Under the pieces are notes generated by a model, which saw only the letters and a program-made list of their open reading frames with translations, made no database searches and was not told where the DNA came from. Shown here in pieces: positions 7,679 through 16,397 of a stretch of 35,247 nucleotides of DNA. Position 1 is the first letter of the stretch; each line of letters begins with the position of its first letter. Position numbers and translations under genes: made by a program. Origin of the DNA: an uncultured Schumannella sp. GTDB lineage: Bacteria > Actinomycetota > Actinomycetes > Actinomycetales > Microbacteriaceae. The stretch is from NCBI RefSeq assembly GCF_905479755.1, contig NZ_CAJQNT010000038.1, positions 1-35,247 of the forward strand. The letters are read 5' to 3'.

Positions 7679-9318
7679 CACGCACCCGCCTTGACGGTGA
7701 CGTGCAGGTGGTCGTAGTGGCCTCCGGTCACGTTGCCGGGGTCGTGCGTCCCGCCGCCGTTATATGGTCGCCAGCCTTCGGCGGCGCGTGCGAGGGACCA
7801 GATCTTGCCTTGCCAGATCAGGTACTCCACGCCCAGGGTCCCGGCGTGGTCTTTCATCCAGTTCGTGGCCCGCCATCCGTCCTCGAGTTGCACGGGTGTC
7901 GGATAAGTGCCGATCCGGTTTCCGAACGTGATGTCACACGCCCGGCCCAGCGGATGCTCTGATGTGGTGCCGGGGCGGGGCGAGTAGCAGGCCCAGGACG
8001 TGTCGGGGAACGCGGTGCGGGCCTGGGCCATGAGGTGCGCCATCCGCCTGGTGATCTGCCCGTCGCTGGTGGGGTCATCGACCATCTGATCGGGGTCGCC
8101 GTCCGGCGGCATGGGCTCGCCAGCCGTGCCGCCGGAGGTGCACCCGTTCGGGCTGCCTGCCGTGGCTTCGGATAGGTCGGCTGCGTTGTGGTCGTTGAGC
8201 CACGCTGCGGCATCAATGGCCTCGCCGTTGGTGCCGCCGGGACGGACCTCGAAATGCAGATGCGGCCCCGTGGAGTTGCCTGAGCTGCCGACATCGCCGA
8301 TGTGCTGCCCGGCGACCACCCGGTCACCGCGCGAGACATGGATGCTGTGCTGCCACATGTGCGCGTACGCGGTCGCCACTGTCACACCGTTGATCTGATG
8401 TTCGATGACGATCAGCCCGCCGTAGCCGCCGGAGAACTCGGCCACGGTCACGGTGCCGTCCGCGGCGGCAAGGATCGGTGTCCCATCAGGTGCGGCGAAG
8501 TCCGTGCCGGTGTGGAACGAGGCTTCCCCTGTGATCGGGTGGATGCGCGGCCCGAACGAGGACGTGAGCACCCACGTTCCCTCGGGCAGAGGGAACACGA
8601 CGCGAGCGGACTGGGCCACCGGACCCGCAGCGACCACGACACCGGCTGGGCCGGCCTCGCCCCTGCCGCCGGATGCGCCGGCAAGGGCGCTGAGGATGGC
8701 TTCGGCGACCGGCTCGAAGTTGCGGTATCGATCCGGGTAAGCCGACACCTCGACGGCTTGGGCGGCTTCGCCGGGGTCCATCTGCTGCCAGCCCGGAATG
8801 TCCAGCAGACCACGCGGACTCGGGTAGTTCGGGCCGGTCGGGCCGCCGAAGAACGCCCGCGCCTGGTACTGCGGGTCCATCAGCTCCGCGACGGTGCCCC
8901 AGCCCGACTGCGGTCTCATCTGGAACAGGCCCAGGCTGTCGTGATCCGACCCGTTGCCGTCGTTCGGGTAGTTGCCGCTCTCGGGGTAGGCGCCAGTGTT
9001 CGCCAGCATCCGCAGGGTGCTCTCGGAGAGCGCCGCCATCAGCGCGATCTCGACTCCGGGGCGACCGATGCCCTCGATCCCGCCTCCGATCATGATGATC
9101 GTGGCCGCGTGCGTGAGCTGGGTCTTGTTCAGGGTGAACGTGGTGCCGTCTGCAGTGGTAACGCTGAGCGAGTCGGGCACGTTGCCGACCGTGACGCTGC
9201 CACCGGGAACGACGCAGTTCGCGGCGGCAGGGTTCATCAGTACGCCGATGGCGAGCAGGACGCTGGCCGGCCCGAACATGACGAGTGCGAGCCCGAGGAT
9301 GAGAAGCTTCTTGACCAC
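7678..9318 (-). CDS. Three-domain conjugation cell-wall hydrolase (lysozyme-like, M23 and M15/ARB-07466-like)
   Basis: An exported peptidoglycan hydrolase that probably opens the cell wall for the transfer channel (VirB1-like role). A signal or anchor segment covers residues 1-30. A lysozyme/transglycosylase-like domain follows at about 75-190 (ALSESTLRML, SLGLFQMRPQSGWG). An M23 endopeptidase domain at about 255-375 has the zinc motifs FHTGTDFA and HLHFEVR. A C-terminal domain at about 430-545 has SEHPLGRACDITF and HYDHLHV, as in ARB-07466-like/M15-type domains. The start is the GTG at 9318 with GAGGGG upstream; longer readings would run into the preceding gene. The gene begins 10 bp after the upstream stop. 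Confidence 0.9.
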   Translation of the reverse strand: MVKKLLILGLALVMFGPASVLLAIGVLMNPAAANCVVPGGSVTVGNVPDSLSVTTADGTTFTLNKTQLTHAATIIMIGGGIEGIGRPGVEIALMAALSESTLRMLANTGAYPESGNYPNDGNGSDHDSLGLFQMRPQSGWGTVAELMDPQYQARAFFGGPTGPNYPSPRGLLDIPGWQQMDPGEAAQAVEVSAYPDRYRNFEPVAEAILSALAGASGGRGEAGPAGVVVAAGPVAQSARVVFPLPEGTWVLTSSFGPRIHPITGEASFHTGTDFAAPDGTPILAAADGTVTVAEFSGGYGGLIVIEHQINGVTVATAYAHMWQHSIHVSRGDRVVAGQHIGDVGSSGNSTGPHLHFEVRPGGTNGEAIDAAAWLNDHNAADLSEATAGSPNGCTSGGTAGEPMPPDGDPDQMVDDPTSDGQITRRMAHLMAQARTAFPDTSWACYSPRPGTTSEHPLGRACDITFGNRIGTYPTPVQLEDGWRATNWMKDHAGTLGVEYLIWQGKIWSLARAAEGWRPYNGGGTHDPGNVTGGHYDHLHVTVKAGA

Positions 9319-9328
9319 GATTGGCCCC

Positions 9329-10018
9329 TCACCGAAGCGGATTGTCGAGCTGCGACAAACGCAGCACATGACACAGGCCAGAGCTGAACTCCGGTGCTGG
9401 CGGCGGGCAGGCCAGGAAGACGGTGAACGACACCGGATGCTCCGAGGTCACCGGGTCGCCGTTCCAGACGCCCTCGCGGTGACGGGTGCCCTCGATGGTG
9501 ACCGCGGTGGCACCGGGCGGGAGCTGGCCCGGCTGTGCTTGCTCGACCGCCTGATCCCAGGCCTCGGGCACGAACGACGACTCGATGGTGAGGTGCTGGA
9601 TCGTGGCGTACTTGCGCAGCTCCATCCACGCATCACGGGTCGGCAGGTAGCCGGCGACGTCAGCGGCGAGGCCAGCCTGCTCATGGCCGGAAGGGTCCCC
9701 GACTTCCAGGATCGCGGCGGAGTAGTCCAGCGGCATCAGCCCGGAGCCGGTGTCCCAGGCGAACAGCGCCTCAGCGACGTTGCGGGCGAACTCATCCGGG
9801 TCGTTCGAGGGCGCAACCCGCGGCGGCCCCGACCTACTCGGCTCGGGCTCACCCGACACGGGCACCGTAGGGGCGGCGTCAGGGCGAGGGATGCTGGGCT
9901 GTCGCGGGCCAGTGACGAGCCCGTACACGCCGACCCCGACCAGGAGCAGCAGGACAAGGCCGACGGCGATCACGGCGATCAGGCGGCCACGGGACCAGGA
10001 GGCGAGATTCGTCTTCAT
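9329..10018 (-). CDS. Single-pass membrane protein of the transfer operon (VirB8-like candidate)
   Basis: A 229-residue bitopic protein: a short basic cytoplasmic start, a strong membrane helix at about 12-35 (LIAVIAVGLVLLLLVGVGVYGLV), a proline-rich linker to about 75, and an external domain. The topology, size and operon position fit VirB8/TcpC-like scaffold proteins, which have an NTF2-like external domain, but I see no motif that proves it. Start choice is ATG at 10018 because the sequence right after it is the classic basic-then-hydrophobic anchor; a GTG at 10054 would add 12 residues. Confidence 0.65.
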   Translation of the reverse strand: MKTNLASWSRGRLIAVIAVGLVLLLLVGVGVYGLVTGPRQPSIPRPDAAPTVPVSGEPEPSRSGPPRVAPSNDPDEFARNVAEALFAWDTGSGLMPLDYSAAILEVGDPSGHEQAGLAADVAGYLPTRDAWMELRKYATIQHLTIESSFVPEAWDQAVEQAQPGQLPPGATAVTIEGTRHREGVWNGDPVTSEHPVSFTVFLACPPPAPEFSSGLCHVLRLSQLDNPLR

Positions 10019-10062
10019 GCCCGCCAGGTGAGCCCGCTTGCGACCGGGCGGCACGGGGAGCG

Positions 10063-11073
10063 TCAGAGAGCGCGCAGCAACGGCCGGTCCGACTGTGTTG
10101 TGGTGCGGGCGGCCCGGAGCCGCTCTGCGAACTCGACGGTGCCCGCGACCGTAGCGAAGAACGCTTCGGCCTGCTCATCGGCAAGTTCGGCGGCCAGCTC
10201 GTCCACGTCGTAGTGGGTCCACCACGCTTCCAGTTCGCCCCAGGTCAGCGCGAACGCGCGCACCGGGAACCGCGCCGGCTGATCGTCCTCGGTGATCCGG
10301 TGACGAGGCGGTGTCGGTGGCTTCTTGGTCTTGGTGGCCTTGGCCGCGTGGACGCGGGCCAGGGCTTCATCGGCCAACTCGTGCAACCTGCGGTCCCGTT
10401 CCGCGTCGTCCTCTGCATGCGCGTCGCGGATGCGCTGGAAGACCGGGTTGACCGGCGCGCCAATCTCGATCTGCGCCAGCCCCTCCCGCGCTTGCGTTCG
10501 CAGCGCGTCGGCGGCGGCCGGGTCCTCGGCCAGACGTTGCAGGAATCCGATCTGCTCCAGCCGCGTGTAGGAGGACGAGCCGGTCACCATCCGTGCTGCT
10601 TGCGCACGACTGTCTCCGACAGGGTGAGATGGTGATGGTCCCGCCGAATCGGCGGGACCATGTTTCCTAGGCTCGTGACCATCTCGGAACTGGGTCGCGG
10701 CTTTTCGTCGGGCGGCGTCCTCGGCAATGAGGTTCTTGATCTCGCGGTACAGCCCGGCGGCCTCGATGGGTGTCAGCGGCTTGTGGAGCTGATTGTCGTC
10801 CTGCTCGGCCAGCAGGTATCCGAGCCGGTCCGAGATGCCCGATCGCACCCAGACGCTGACTCGCCGCCAGCCGAGCTGCTTGATCGCCGCAAGCCGGCGT
10901 GCCCCGCACACCAGCGTCCCGTCCGGGGTGATCGTTGGGGGCTGCAACAGGCCGTCTCGGTCGATTGACGCGGCCAGCGCGTCGGTGTCGCCCAAGTCCG
11001 TGCGGTGCCGGTGCCCGACAGTGATGGAGTCCACCGCCCGCTCCAGCTCGATGTGTCCAGCAGGTGCGCTCAT
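10063..11073 (-). CDS. ParB-like nuclease/partition-domain protein
   Basis: A 336-residue DNA-associated protein with an N-terminal ParB/sulfiredoxin-fold domain at about 10-95: GLLQPPTITPDGTLVCGARR corresponds to the family's GLxxP and GxRR motifs, followed by a helical region (LLAEQDDNQLHKPLTPIEAAGLY). The C-terminal half is helical with a basic patch near 255-270. Such proteins on mobile elements act in partition, regulation or as nucleases; there is no ParA partner in view. ATG at 11073 overlaps the stop of the upstream gene by 4 bp (ATGA), which fixes the start. Confidence 0.85.
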   Translation of the reverse strand: MSAPAGHIELERAVDSITVGHRHRTDLGDTDALAASIDRDGLLQPPTITPDGTLVCGARRLAAIKQLGWRRVSVWVRSGISDRLGYLLAEQDDNQLHKPLTPIEAAGLYREIKNLIAEDAARRKAATQFRDGHEPRKHGPADSAGPSPSHPVGDSRAQAARMVTGSSSYTRLEQIGFLQRLAEDPAAADALRTQAREGLAQIEIGAPVNPVFQRIRDAHAEDDAERDRRLHELADEALARVHAAKATKTKKPPTPPRHRITEDDQPARFPVRAFALTWGELEAWWTHYDVDELAAELADEQAEAFFATVAGTVEFAERLRAARTTTQSDRPLLRAL

Positions 11074-11972
11074 CCCGCACCCTGCGACTTCCTTGCGGTC
11101 CACTTGTTGGTGCCCGGTACAGCCAGGGAGAGGGTGAGCACGAGGTCGTCGTCGCGCAGCAGAACCGGCAGTGTCTCGCCGATCAGCAGTCGCAGCAGCA
11201 CGCCCCGACCCGCGCCGGTCGCGGTGAGTTCGGACAACGGGCTGCCCAGTAGCGCACGCAGCAGCACCGCCCAGGACCGGCTGGGCAGGTCGAGCAAGGC
11301 GCGGGCGTGCTTGTCGCGCCGCAGCGTCTCATAGGCGGTGTGCCGGTTCCCGACACGGGTCAGTGCCACGCCGACGTGCTCCACTGCTGCCCGCGCGGTG
11401 CCCAGCGGCCAGCCCAGCAGTACCAGCAGCGTGATCGCTTCCTCCACTGCCGCGCTCGCGCTCGTCACCCCTGAGCCGTCGCGTCCCGGCTCAGCACTGT
11501 CGTCATCATCACCGTGGTGAGGATCGGTGACGTGGAAGGCGGAGTGGTAGTCGTCCAGCGGGTTCTCACGGTCAGAGAGTCGTTCGGGGTTGTGGAACAC
11601 CGAGTAGCGGGGGCGGCGCGCCTGGTGCGTCGAGCACAGCAGGCCTTGGCCGCGTTCCTCGGCTATGCAGGTGATCCGCACCGCGTGCGTGACGACCGCC
11701 CACGGATCATCAGCGGTGCGGGCGGCCTTGGTGCGCATCACATCGAACGCCGCTGACGCGGCCTCCCACGGATCGAGGTGATGCTTGTGCGCGAGAGCCG
11801 CGTACTTCTGGGCCGCGAACGCCATCAGTTCCGCCGCCACCGGGTCGTGCTCCCACGCGCCGCGACCGGCCTCGTGGAGCCTATTCAGCAGGGCGCGCAG
11901 TCCCTCACTGCCGCGGTAGTCCTCAGTCGCCCGGTCGTTGCTGATGCCGGTCGTCGTGGTGTCGTTGGTCAT
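11070..11972 (-). CDS. Unknown protein upstream of the ParB-like gene
   Basis: A 300-residue protein without a domain I can name. The first half is helical (about 30-110) with a WEAASAAFDVMRTKA segment; then an acidic linker (DPHHGDDDDSAEPG, about 150-165); the second half is helix-rich and could hold a helix-turn-helix around 200-225. The start is set by a very good ribosome binding site: AGGAGGT at 11982-11988, ten bases before the ATG at 11972. It overlaps parB by 4 bp. A regulatory or replication role is possible from context only. Confidence 0.7.
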   Translation of the reverse strand: MTNDTTTTGISNDRATEDYRGSEGLRALLNRLHEAGRGAWEHDPVAAELMAFAAQKYAALAHKHHLDPWEAASAAFDVMRTKAARTADDPWAVVTHAVRITCIAEERGQGLLCSTHQARRPRYSVFHNPERLSDRENPLDDYHSAFHVTDPHHGDDDDSAEPGRDGSGVTSASAAVEEAITLLVLLGWPLGTARAAVEHVGVALTRVGNRHTAYETLRRDKHARALLDLPSRSWAVLLRALLGSPLSELTATGAGRGVLLRLLIGETLPVLLRDDDLVLTLSLAVPGTNKWTARKSQGAG

Positions 11973-12002
11973 GGTCGAGGCACCTCCTGGCGGGCAGGTG
12001 CA

Positions 12003-12020
12003 CCCGCAGGCGACTGCGGG
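12003..12020 (-). other. Seven-bp hairpin in an operon gap
   Basis: CCCGCAG (12003-12009) and CTGCGGG (12014-12020) form a perfect stem with a four-base loop, in the 94-bp gap between the 138-residue gene and the next gene. There is no T-tract, so a weak terminator, attenuator or processing site are all possible. Confidence 0.35.
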
Positions 12021-12066
12021 GTCGGCCTTCACCAACCGGGTGTCCACGACTCATCACCACCCTCGG

Positions 12067-12483
12067 CTACCTGATCCCGACCCCGGACCGGATCTGGCCC
12101 TGATCGGTTACGCCACGACGCCCGAAGGCCGACAGCGGCGGCAGTTGCCGGGCACGCTCGCCCGCCCACCGGGCACCGGCCACAAGCGGAGTCCGCAGCC
12201 GGTGACTCCCGACGGCGGTGAGGTCGATGCCACGCCGGGACAAAGCCCCACCGCCGCGGGCGAACAGGTCGCTCGGGCGCACCCAGTCCACGCCCCGGCC
12301 CCGCACCTGCGCCAGCTTCTCCTTCACGGCCGTGCGGGACGCGGCGTCCTTGATTGCGTCTGGCGTTCCCGCCGCCTCCGCCTCCTCGGTAGGGTTCGGC
12401 GTCGTCCGTCCCTGCGGAGCCTGTTCCGGCTCGCGATGCCGGCGGTACTGCTCCGCCGGGTTCGTCTGGTCCTGGTCGCTCAT
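12067..12483 (-). CDS. Small basic unknown protein
   Basis: A 138-residue protein with a hydrophilic, probably disordered first third (rich in Q, P, E and R), then a basic helical region (AVKEKLAQVRGRGVDWVRPSDLFARGG is split here as AVKEKLAQVRGRG and DWVRPSDLFARGG, about 52-78) and an Arg-rich tail. No known domain is seen. The ATG overlaps the stop of the DUF2637 gene by 4 bp, so the two are co-translated. Confidence 0.6.
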   Translation of the reverse strand: MSDQDQTNPAEQYRRHREPEQAPQGRTTPNPTEEAEAAGTPDAIKDAASRTAVKEKLAQVRGRGVDWVRPSDLFARGGGALSRRGIDLTAVGSHRLRTPLVAGARWAGERARQLPPLSAFGRRGVTDQGQIRSGVGIR

Positions 12484-13208
12484 GGCGTGGCTCCTTCCCT
12501 CACGGGCTCAGACCCGGACGGGTCGGCCTCATTGCTCTGGTGCGCGTCGGGATGCTCGGTTCGGGGCAGCCAACGGCCGACCGTCGAGGGATGCACCCCC
12601 AGGTGCCGCGCGATGGCCTTGTTCGACCACTCCTGCTCGCGCAACTCCGCCGCCCGCGCCCGACGATCCGGCTCACCGTCCTCATCCGCCTCGGCCGTGC
12701 CAGACCCGGCAGACGACGACACGGCCGGTGCGGTCTCGACCTGTGCCGCCACGACCGGGACAGGCTCAATCCCGCCCGAGGTCTCTGGCGCATCCGCACG
12801 ACGCGCAGCGGCTCGGGTCAAGACGACGGTCAGATGGGTGATCGCCAGCAGCACCACCGGCGGCACCGCGGCGACCGCCGCAGCGAGCGGACCGGGCACG
12901 TCGGCGTCAGCGGCGACGACCGCGTGTAAGGAGTTCGCCGTCACCGACACCGCTGCACCGCCGATCAGCAACGTCCACGGATACCAAGCTGCCTTCTCGC
13001 CGGCGAGAGCAACCACCGCGACGGTAGACACGACGATCACACCATCGACGATCAGCGGCCACGCCCACGCCTGCCCGGCCCCGATCCCGGCGCGGTGGGC
13101 GAGGTCGGCCAACGCAGTAAAGGACAGCCAGAACGCGCCGGCTGCGATGAACACTGTCCCGGCAACCGACGTGACCACCGCCCAGCGCCGCCCTCGTACT
13201 CTGTTCAT
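12480..13208 (-). CDS. DUF2637-family membrane protein with C-terminal helix-turn-helix
   Basis: A 242-residue protein with four membrane helices at about 8-36, 48-70, 74-98 and 103-128, typical of DUF2637 proteins found on actinobacterial mobile elements (spread/Spd-like or excisionase-adjacent genes). The C-terminal region at about 183-210 reads as a helix-turn-helix (WSNKAIARHLGVHPSTVGRW), so it may bind DNA while anchored to the membrane. The linker is acidic and variable. It overlaps the primase-polymerase gene upstream and the 138-residue gene downstream by 4 bp each. Related plasmid proteins are linked to intramycelial spread or regulation of transfer; the function here is not shown. 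Confidence 0.8.
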   Translation of the reverse strand: MNRVRGRRWAVVTSVAGTVFIAAGAFWLSFTALADLAHRAGIGAGQAWAWPLIVDGVIVVSTVAVVALAGEKAAWYPWTLLIGGAAVSVTANSLHAVVAADADVPGPLAAAVAAVPPVVLLAITHLTVVLTRAAARRADAPETSGGIEPVPVVAAQVETAPAVSSSAGSGTAEADEDGEPDRRARAAELREQEWSNKAIARHLGVHPSTVGRWLPRTEHPDAHQSNEADPSGSEPVREGATP

Positions 13209-14140
13209 CCCAGACCCCTCGCCGCGCCCGCCCGCGCTGCTGGATCACGCCGAGCGAGTCCGCCAGCTGGCGGACTCGCAGAGGCGGCGGAGCGTTCCCG
13301 GCGGACGGCTCTGGCGCCGACGCTGCGATAGGCGCTGTAGACAGTGCGAGTGATCTCCCGCTCCCCGAAATCGGGCTGCTTGGCTCGCGCCAGCGCATCC
13401 AGGGCATCGGCCACCGGCACGTTGCCCTCGGCCAGACGGCACGCGGCCCAGAACAGCCTGTAGTTCCGATCGCCCTTGACCTGCCGGGACAACCACGCGG
13501 CCAGCCGGTCCACGTCCTCCCGCCCCTTTACCAGCCGCCCCTCCCGCACCGGGCGACGTGGCGGTGGCGGATCGAGGAAGTCACGAAGTCGCACGGCATC
13601 CACCGGCTCCACCGCACCGACGGCAACCTGCTCGACTCGATACGGGATGCGTGCGCCGTCCAGCCGGACCACGGATGGCGGGGCGATGACATAGCCGCCG
13701 TCCCCGCGACAGTCAACCCCGGCCTTGCCGACCGCCCACGACCGTTGCCCACGGGCAGGGTCGGCCGGGAAGTAGGCATGCTGACCGCCGGAGGGAGTGG
13801 TCACGGTCGCCAACGGCGCCGGAATCAGACCGGCGCGAGCCGCGCGAGCGTAAGCCGCATACCCGTCGACGCCGTGCACGTCCACGTCGATCACGACCAG
13901 ACCAGAAGCGGAGCCGGTCGGGATGCCGATGTTCGCGTCCGGCTGCCAGCGCCACCACCCCTGCACCCGGCGCAGATCGGTGGTTGCGCGCTGGAAACCG
14001 GATGCAACGATGGGTGCCTTCTCGCCGGGCACGCACGGAAACACCGGCACACCGGACCGCGCCAGTACGTGCGCGGCATCAGGCAAGGGCAGACCGTCGA
14101 GCCAGTCGAACACGGCGGCGACAGCATCCGGGGCGACCAT
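13205..14140 (-). CDS. Bifunctional DNA primase/polymerase (prim-pol) domain protein
   Basis: A 311-residue archaeo-eukaryotic-type primase-polymerase that could prime or extend element DNA after transfer. The prim-pol domain spans about 10-200: PVFPCVPGEKAP near the N-terminus, the metal-binding acidic motif VVIDVDVHG near 85, TVTTPSGGQHAYF near 117, and DCRGDGGYVIAPPS near 145. A C-terminal helical region (LAAWLSRQVKGDRNYRLFWA) resembles the accessory domain of replication primases. No helicase domain is fused. The ATG at 14140 overlaps the stop of the ArdC-like gene (TGATG); GTG at 14143 is an alternative start. Confidence 0.9.
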   Translation of the reverse strand: MVAPDAVAAVFDWLDGLPLPDAAHVLARSGVPVFPCVPGEKAPIVASGFQRATTDLRRVQGWWRWQPDANIGIPTGSASGLVVIDVDVHGVDGYAAYARAARAGLIPAPLATVTTPSGGQHAYFPADPARGQRSWAVGKAGVDCRGDGGYVIAPPSVVRLDGARIPYRVEQVAVGAVEPVDAVRLRDFLDPPPPRRPVREGRLVKGREDVDRLAAWLSRQVKGDRNYRLFWAACRLAEGNVPVADALDALARAKQPDFGEREITRTVYSAYRSVGARAVRRERSAASASPPAGGLARRDPAARAGAARGLG

Positions 14141-15219
14141 CACAGCCCCCGCTCCGGCACCGCCTGCACGCTCCGCGGCTCGCGCTCGGGCAGCGGCTCG
14201 ACCCGAGGTGCCAGCTCCGGCGCCTGCTCGGGCGCAGGGCGTTCGGGGCCGTCAATACGCAGCGACACCGGGTTGCCATTGCCGACCTGGATCGTATCGA
14301 GTTGTCCCAGAACCTCGGTAGCCGTGCGCCGCACCTTCTCGCCTGTGTCCCGAATAACCTGCACCGGGTCCTTACCATCCACGCTCGCCGCCCACCCGGC
14401 CACATAGGGAATCGTGTAGTCACTGGTGTCCATGCCATGCGCGGCCGCGATCATCAACGCCACCGACTCGGCCTCGACCTCACCGATCCCGCGATGCTGG
14501 CGCGCCTCCTGCTGGTCCGGCCCGTGCAGACGGACATGACCCAGCTCATGCGCGAGAGTCTTCACCTGCGCGGCCGGGTCCATATCCGTGCGCACCAGCA
14601 CCTGCCGGGTCTCGTAATCGGTCATGCCGTTCGCGCCGCGCATCGCGTCGCCGTCCGGCATCCGCAGCACCTCGAATCCCAGCGACTCAACCTGCGCAGC
14701 CAGCCCCTCCCACAAACCAGCTGGCGCCTCGCCGTCCAGCAGCTTCGGACGCGGCAGCTCCGGCAGCTCGGCGCCGTGAGTCCGCGACACATCCCACACA
14801 TGAGCCGGGACAACACTGACGATCCGACGCTGCACCACCTCACCCGGGCGCGGCTTCTCGCCCTTCGGCACTCGTCGCCACGAGGCCGGGTCCTTCGGGG
14901 TCGCCGTTGCGAACCTCACCCGAACCGGAGCACGAATCTCATAGCCTCCGCCGGCCTCAGCCCAACGGCCCATCTTCTTCCAGTCCTGAAACCCCGCCAC
15001 CCACGTCGGCGTCGGAGTCGGCACCCGGCCCTGCTCGTAGGCCTCCAAATGTTGGGTCCAGATCAATAGCGTGTTGTTGAACGAACGGGAGCGGAACCTA
15101 GCGGCGAACTCCATGGCTCGCCGCCAATCCTCACCCGACACCAGTTCCTCAACCGAACGCACGATGCGCTCTTCGAGCGCTTCGAGTTTCGCCTCCCGCG
15201 TCTCGTTCCTCGTAGCCAT
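14140..15219 (-). CDS. ArdC-like antirestriction protein (ssDNA-binding domain plus metallopeptidase-like domain)
   Basis: A 359-residue protein of the ArdC/LtrC type. The N-terminal ssDNA-binding domain is at about 25-125 (RFRSRSFNNTLLIW, then TWVAGFQDWKKMGR). A zincin-like domain at about 195-290 has the motif HELGH with downstream EVEAESVALMI. ArdC proteins protect incoming single-stranded DNA during conjugation, so first position in the operon fits: it would be among the first products in a new host. The start is ATG at 15219 with GGAGGGAGG upstream; GTG at 15222 is also possible. The C-terminal 60 residues are proline-rich and likely disordered. Confidence 0.9.
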   Translation of the reverse strand: MATRNETREAKLEALEERIVRSVEELVSGEDWRRAMEFAARFRSRSFNNTLLIWTQHLEAYEQGRVPTPTPTWVAGFQDWKKMGRWAEAGGGYEIRAPVRVRFATATPKDPASWRRVPKGEKPRPGEVVQRRIVSVVPAHVWDVSRTHGAELPELPRPKLLDGEAPAGLWEGLAAQVESLGFEVLRMPDGDAMRGANGMTDYETRQVLVRTDMDPAAQVKTLAHELGHVRLHGPDQQEARQHRGIGEVEAESVALMIAAAHGMDTSDYTIPYVAGWAASVDGKDPVQVIRDTGEKVRRTATEVLGQLDTIQVGNGNPVSLRIDGPERPAPEQAPELAPRVEPLPEREPRSVQAVPERGL

Positions 15220-15437
15220 CACCTGACCTCCCTCCGCCAGGGCCGCCCCAGGGATGGAGCAGCCGTGCGACCTTGAGGTACGCCGGGCGGATCAGGAGAC
15301 AGACGGGCCAAGAGCGAGACAGTGGCCGTCAGGCTCCGCGATGAACCCGACGAGTTTCTCCTGGACTACCTGGCTGGAAGATGCCACGAGCCTGAGATCC
15401 GTCGAACCTGCGTGTATCAGCGGGGAGGACGCGTGTT

Positions 15438-16397
15438 TCACCCGGAGGTTGAGTGAGCGTGTGCGCGGCTCAATCTCCTGTAATCAGTGGGTGTGACGCC
15501 GATGCTGCGGCGAAACTGACGGGTCGCGAAGTCGGCGTCGCTCCACCCTACTTCTCGGGCGATCACCGTGATCGGCGCGTCCGTCGTGCGTAGAAGCGCC
15601 GCCATTTGTTCTGTTCGTATCATCGTCAAATAGGCGATGGGCGACTTGCCGAAGGCATCGACAAACAAGCGGTTGACTTGCGACTTCGATAAATGCACTT
15701 CATCAGCGAGCTCCGCCACGGACCACCGACGAGACGGCTTCTCGCGTAGCAGACTGGCCACGCTTCGGGCCTCGGTGCGAAGTGGTCGAGACCCGCGAAT
15801 ACGCGGAGCTGTCGGCCATGTTGTCGCGCGCTGTGTCGAGGACACTCGGACGTTGGAGATCCTGACGAAGGGCACGATCACGTGTGCGATCGAGAACCAA
15901 AGGGCCTGCATTCTGTAGAAGTTCGGAATCGGTTGGTCTTGAACGGCCAGTCCGACCAATTCATCAAGCCACGGCATGAGCATGCCCGCGTGGCTCTCTC
16001 CGAGGCGGAGAATCTGCGCCGGATCGGTGAAGATCGTCGCAGCGAAATCGTGGGCGTCGAGGCGGTCTTGCAAGAGGCCGACGTGTCGCCAGAATATCTG
16101 GTCGATCACATAATCCGTATCGACATAGATCGTCGTGATGGTGAAATGCTCCTCTGGCTCGACACCGCACAGCACGTTCGCGCCGAGGAGCACCACATCA
16201 CCGATGCGGACTGGCCGCTCGCCAAACTCACTCAGGACGATCGCGGACCCGTCGCGCACAAAAATGAGTCTGATCCAGTCAAAGGCGACCGGATCGAGCG
16301 GCCGATGCAGTGTCGATGTGGCCGCGTGCAGTGGAGCGAACTCAGCGGCACCACTGTCCGCAGCGGGCGATGGTCTCATCACGGCGGGTCGCCTCAC
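15438..16397 (-). CDS. AraC-family transcriptional regulator
   Basis: A 319-residue regulator. An N-terminal cupin-like sensing domain covers about 25-180, and the C-terminal AraC DNA-binding domain with two helix-turn-helix units about 210-312 (WSVAELADEVHLSKSQVNRLF and the second unit ITVIAREVGWSDADFATRQF; the first is at 226-246). The second unit is followed by R.FRRSIGVTPTDYRR, the usual family signature. The GTG start overlaps the dnaE stop by 4 bp, so it is translationally coupled to the polymerase gene. Its target is unknown; autoregulation of dnaE-araC or control of transfer genes starting at 15219 are both plausible. Confidence 0.9.
   Translation of the reverse strand: MRRPAVMRPSPAADSGAAEFAPLHAATSTLHRPLDPVAFDWIRLIFVRDGSAIVLSEFGERPVRIGDVVLLGANVLCGVEPEEHFTITTIYVDTDYVIDQIFWRHVGLLQDRLDAHDFAATIFTDPAQILRLGESHAGMLMPWLDELVGLAVQDQPIPNFYRMQALWFSIAHVIVPFVRISNVRVSSTQRATTWPTAPRIRGSRPLRTEARSVASLLREKPSRRWSVAELADEVHLSKSQVNRLFVDAFGKSPIAYLTMIRTEQMAALLRTTDAPITVIAREVGWSDADFATRQFRRSIGVTPTDYRRLSRAHAHSTSG

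Noticed and set aside
15322-15456. Short plus-strand frame starting GTG (44 codons) between ardC and araC
   Set aside because: The text is somewhat protein-like, but it overlaps the 3' end of araC and lacks a ribosome binding site. I saw no clear promoter in the 218-bp gap either, although the transfer operon's promoter probably lies there.
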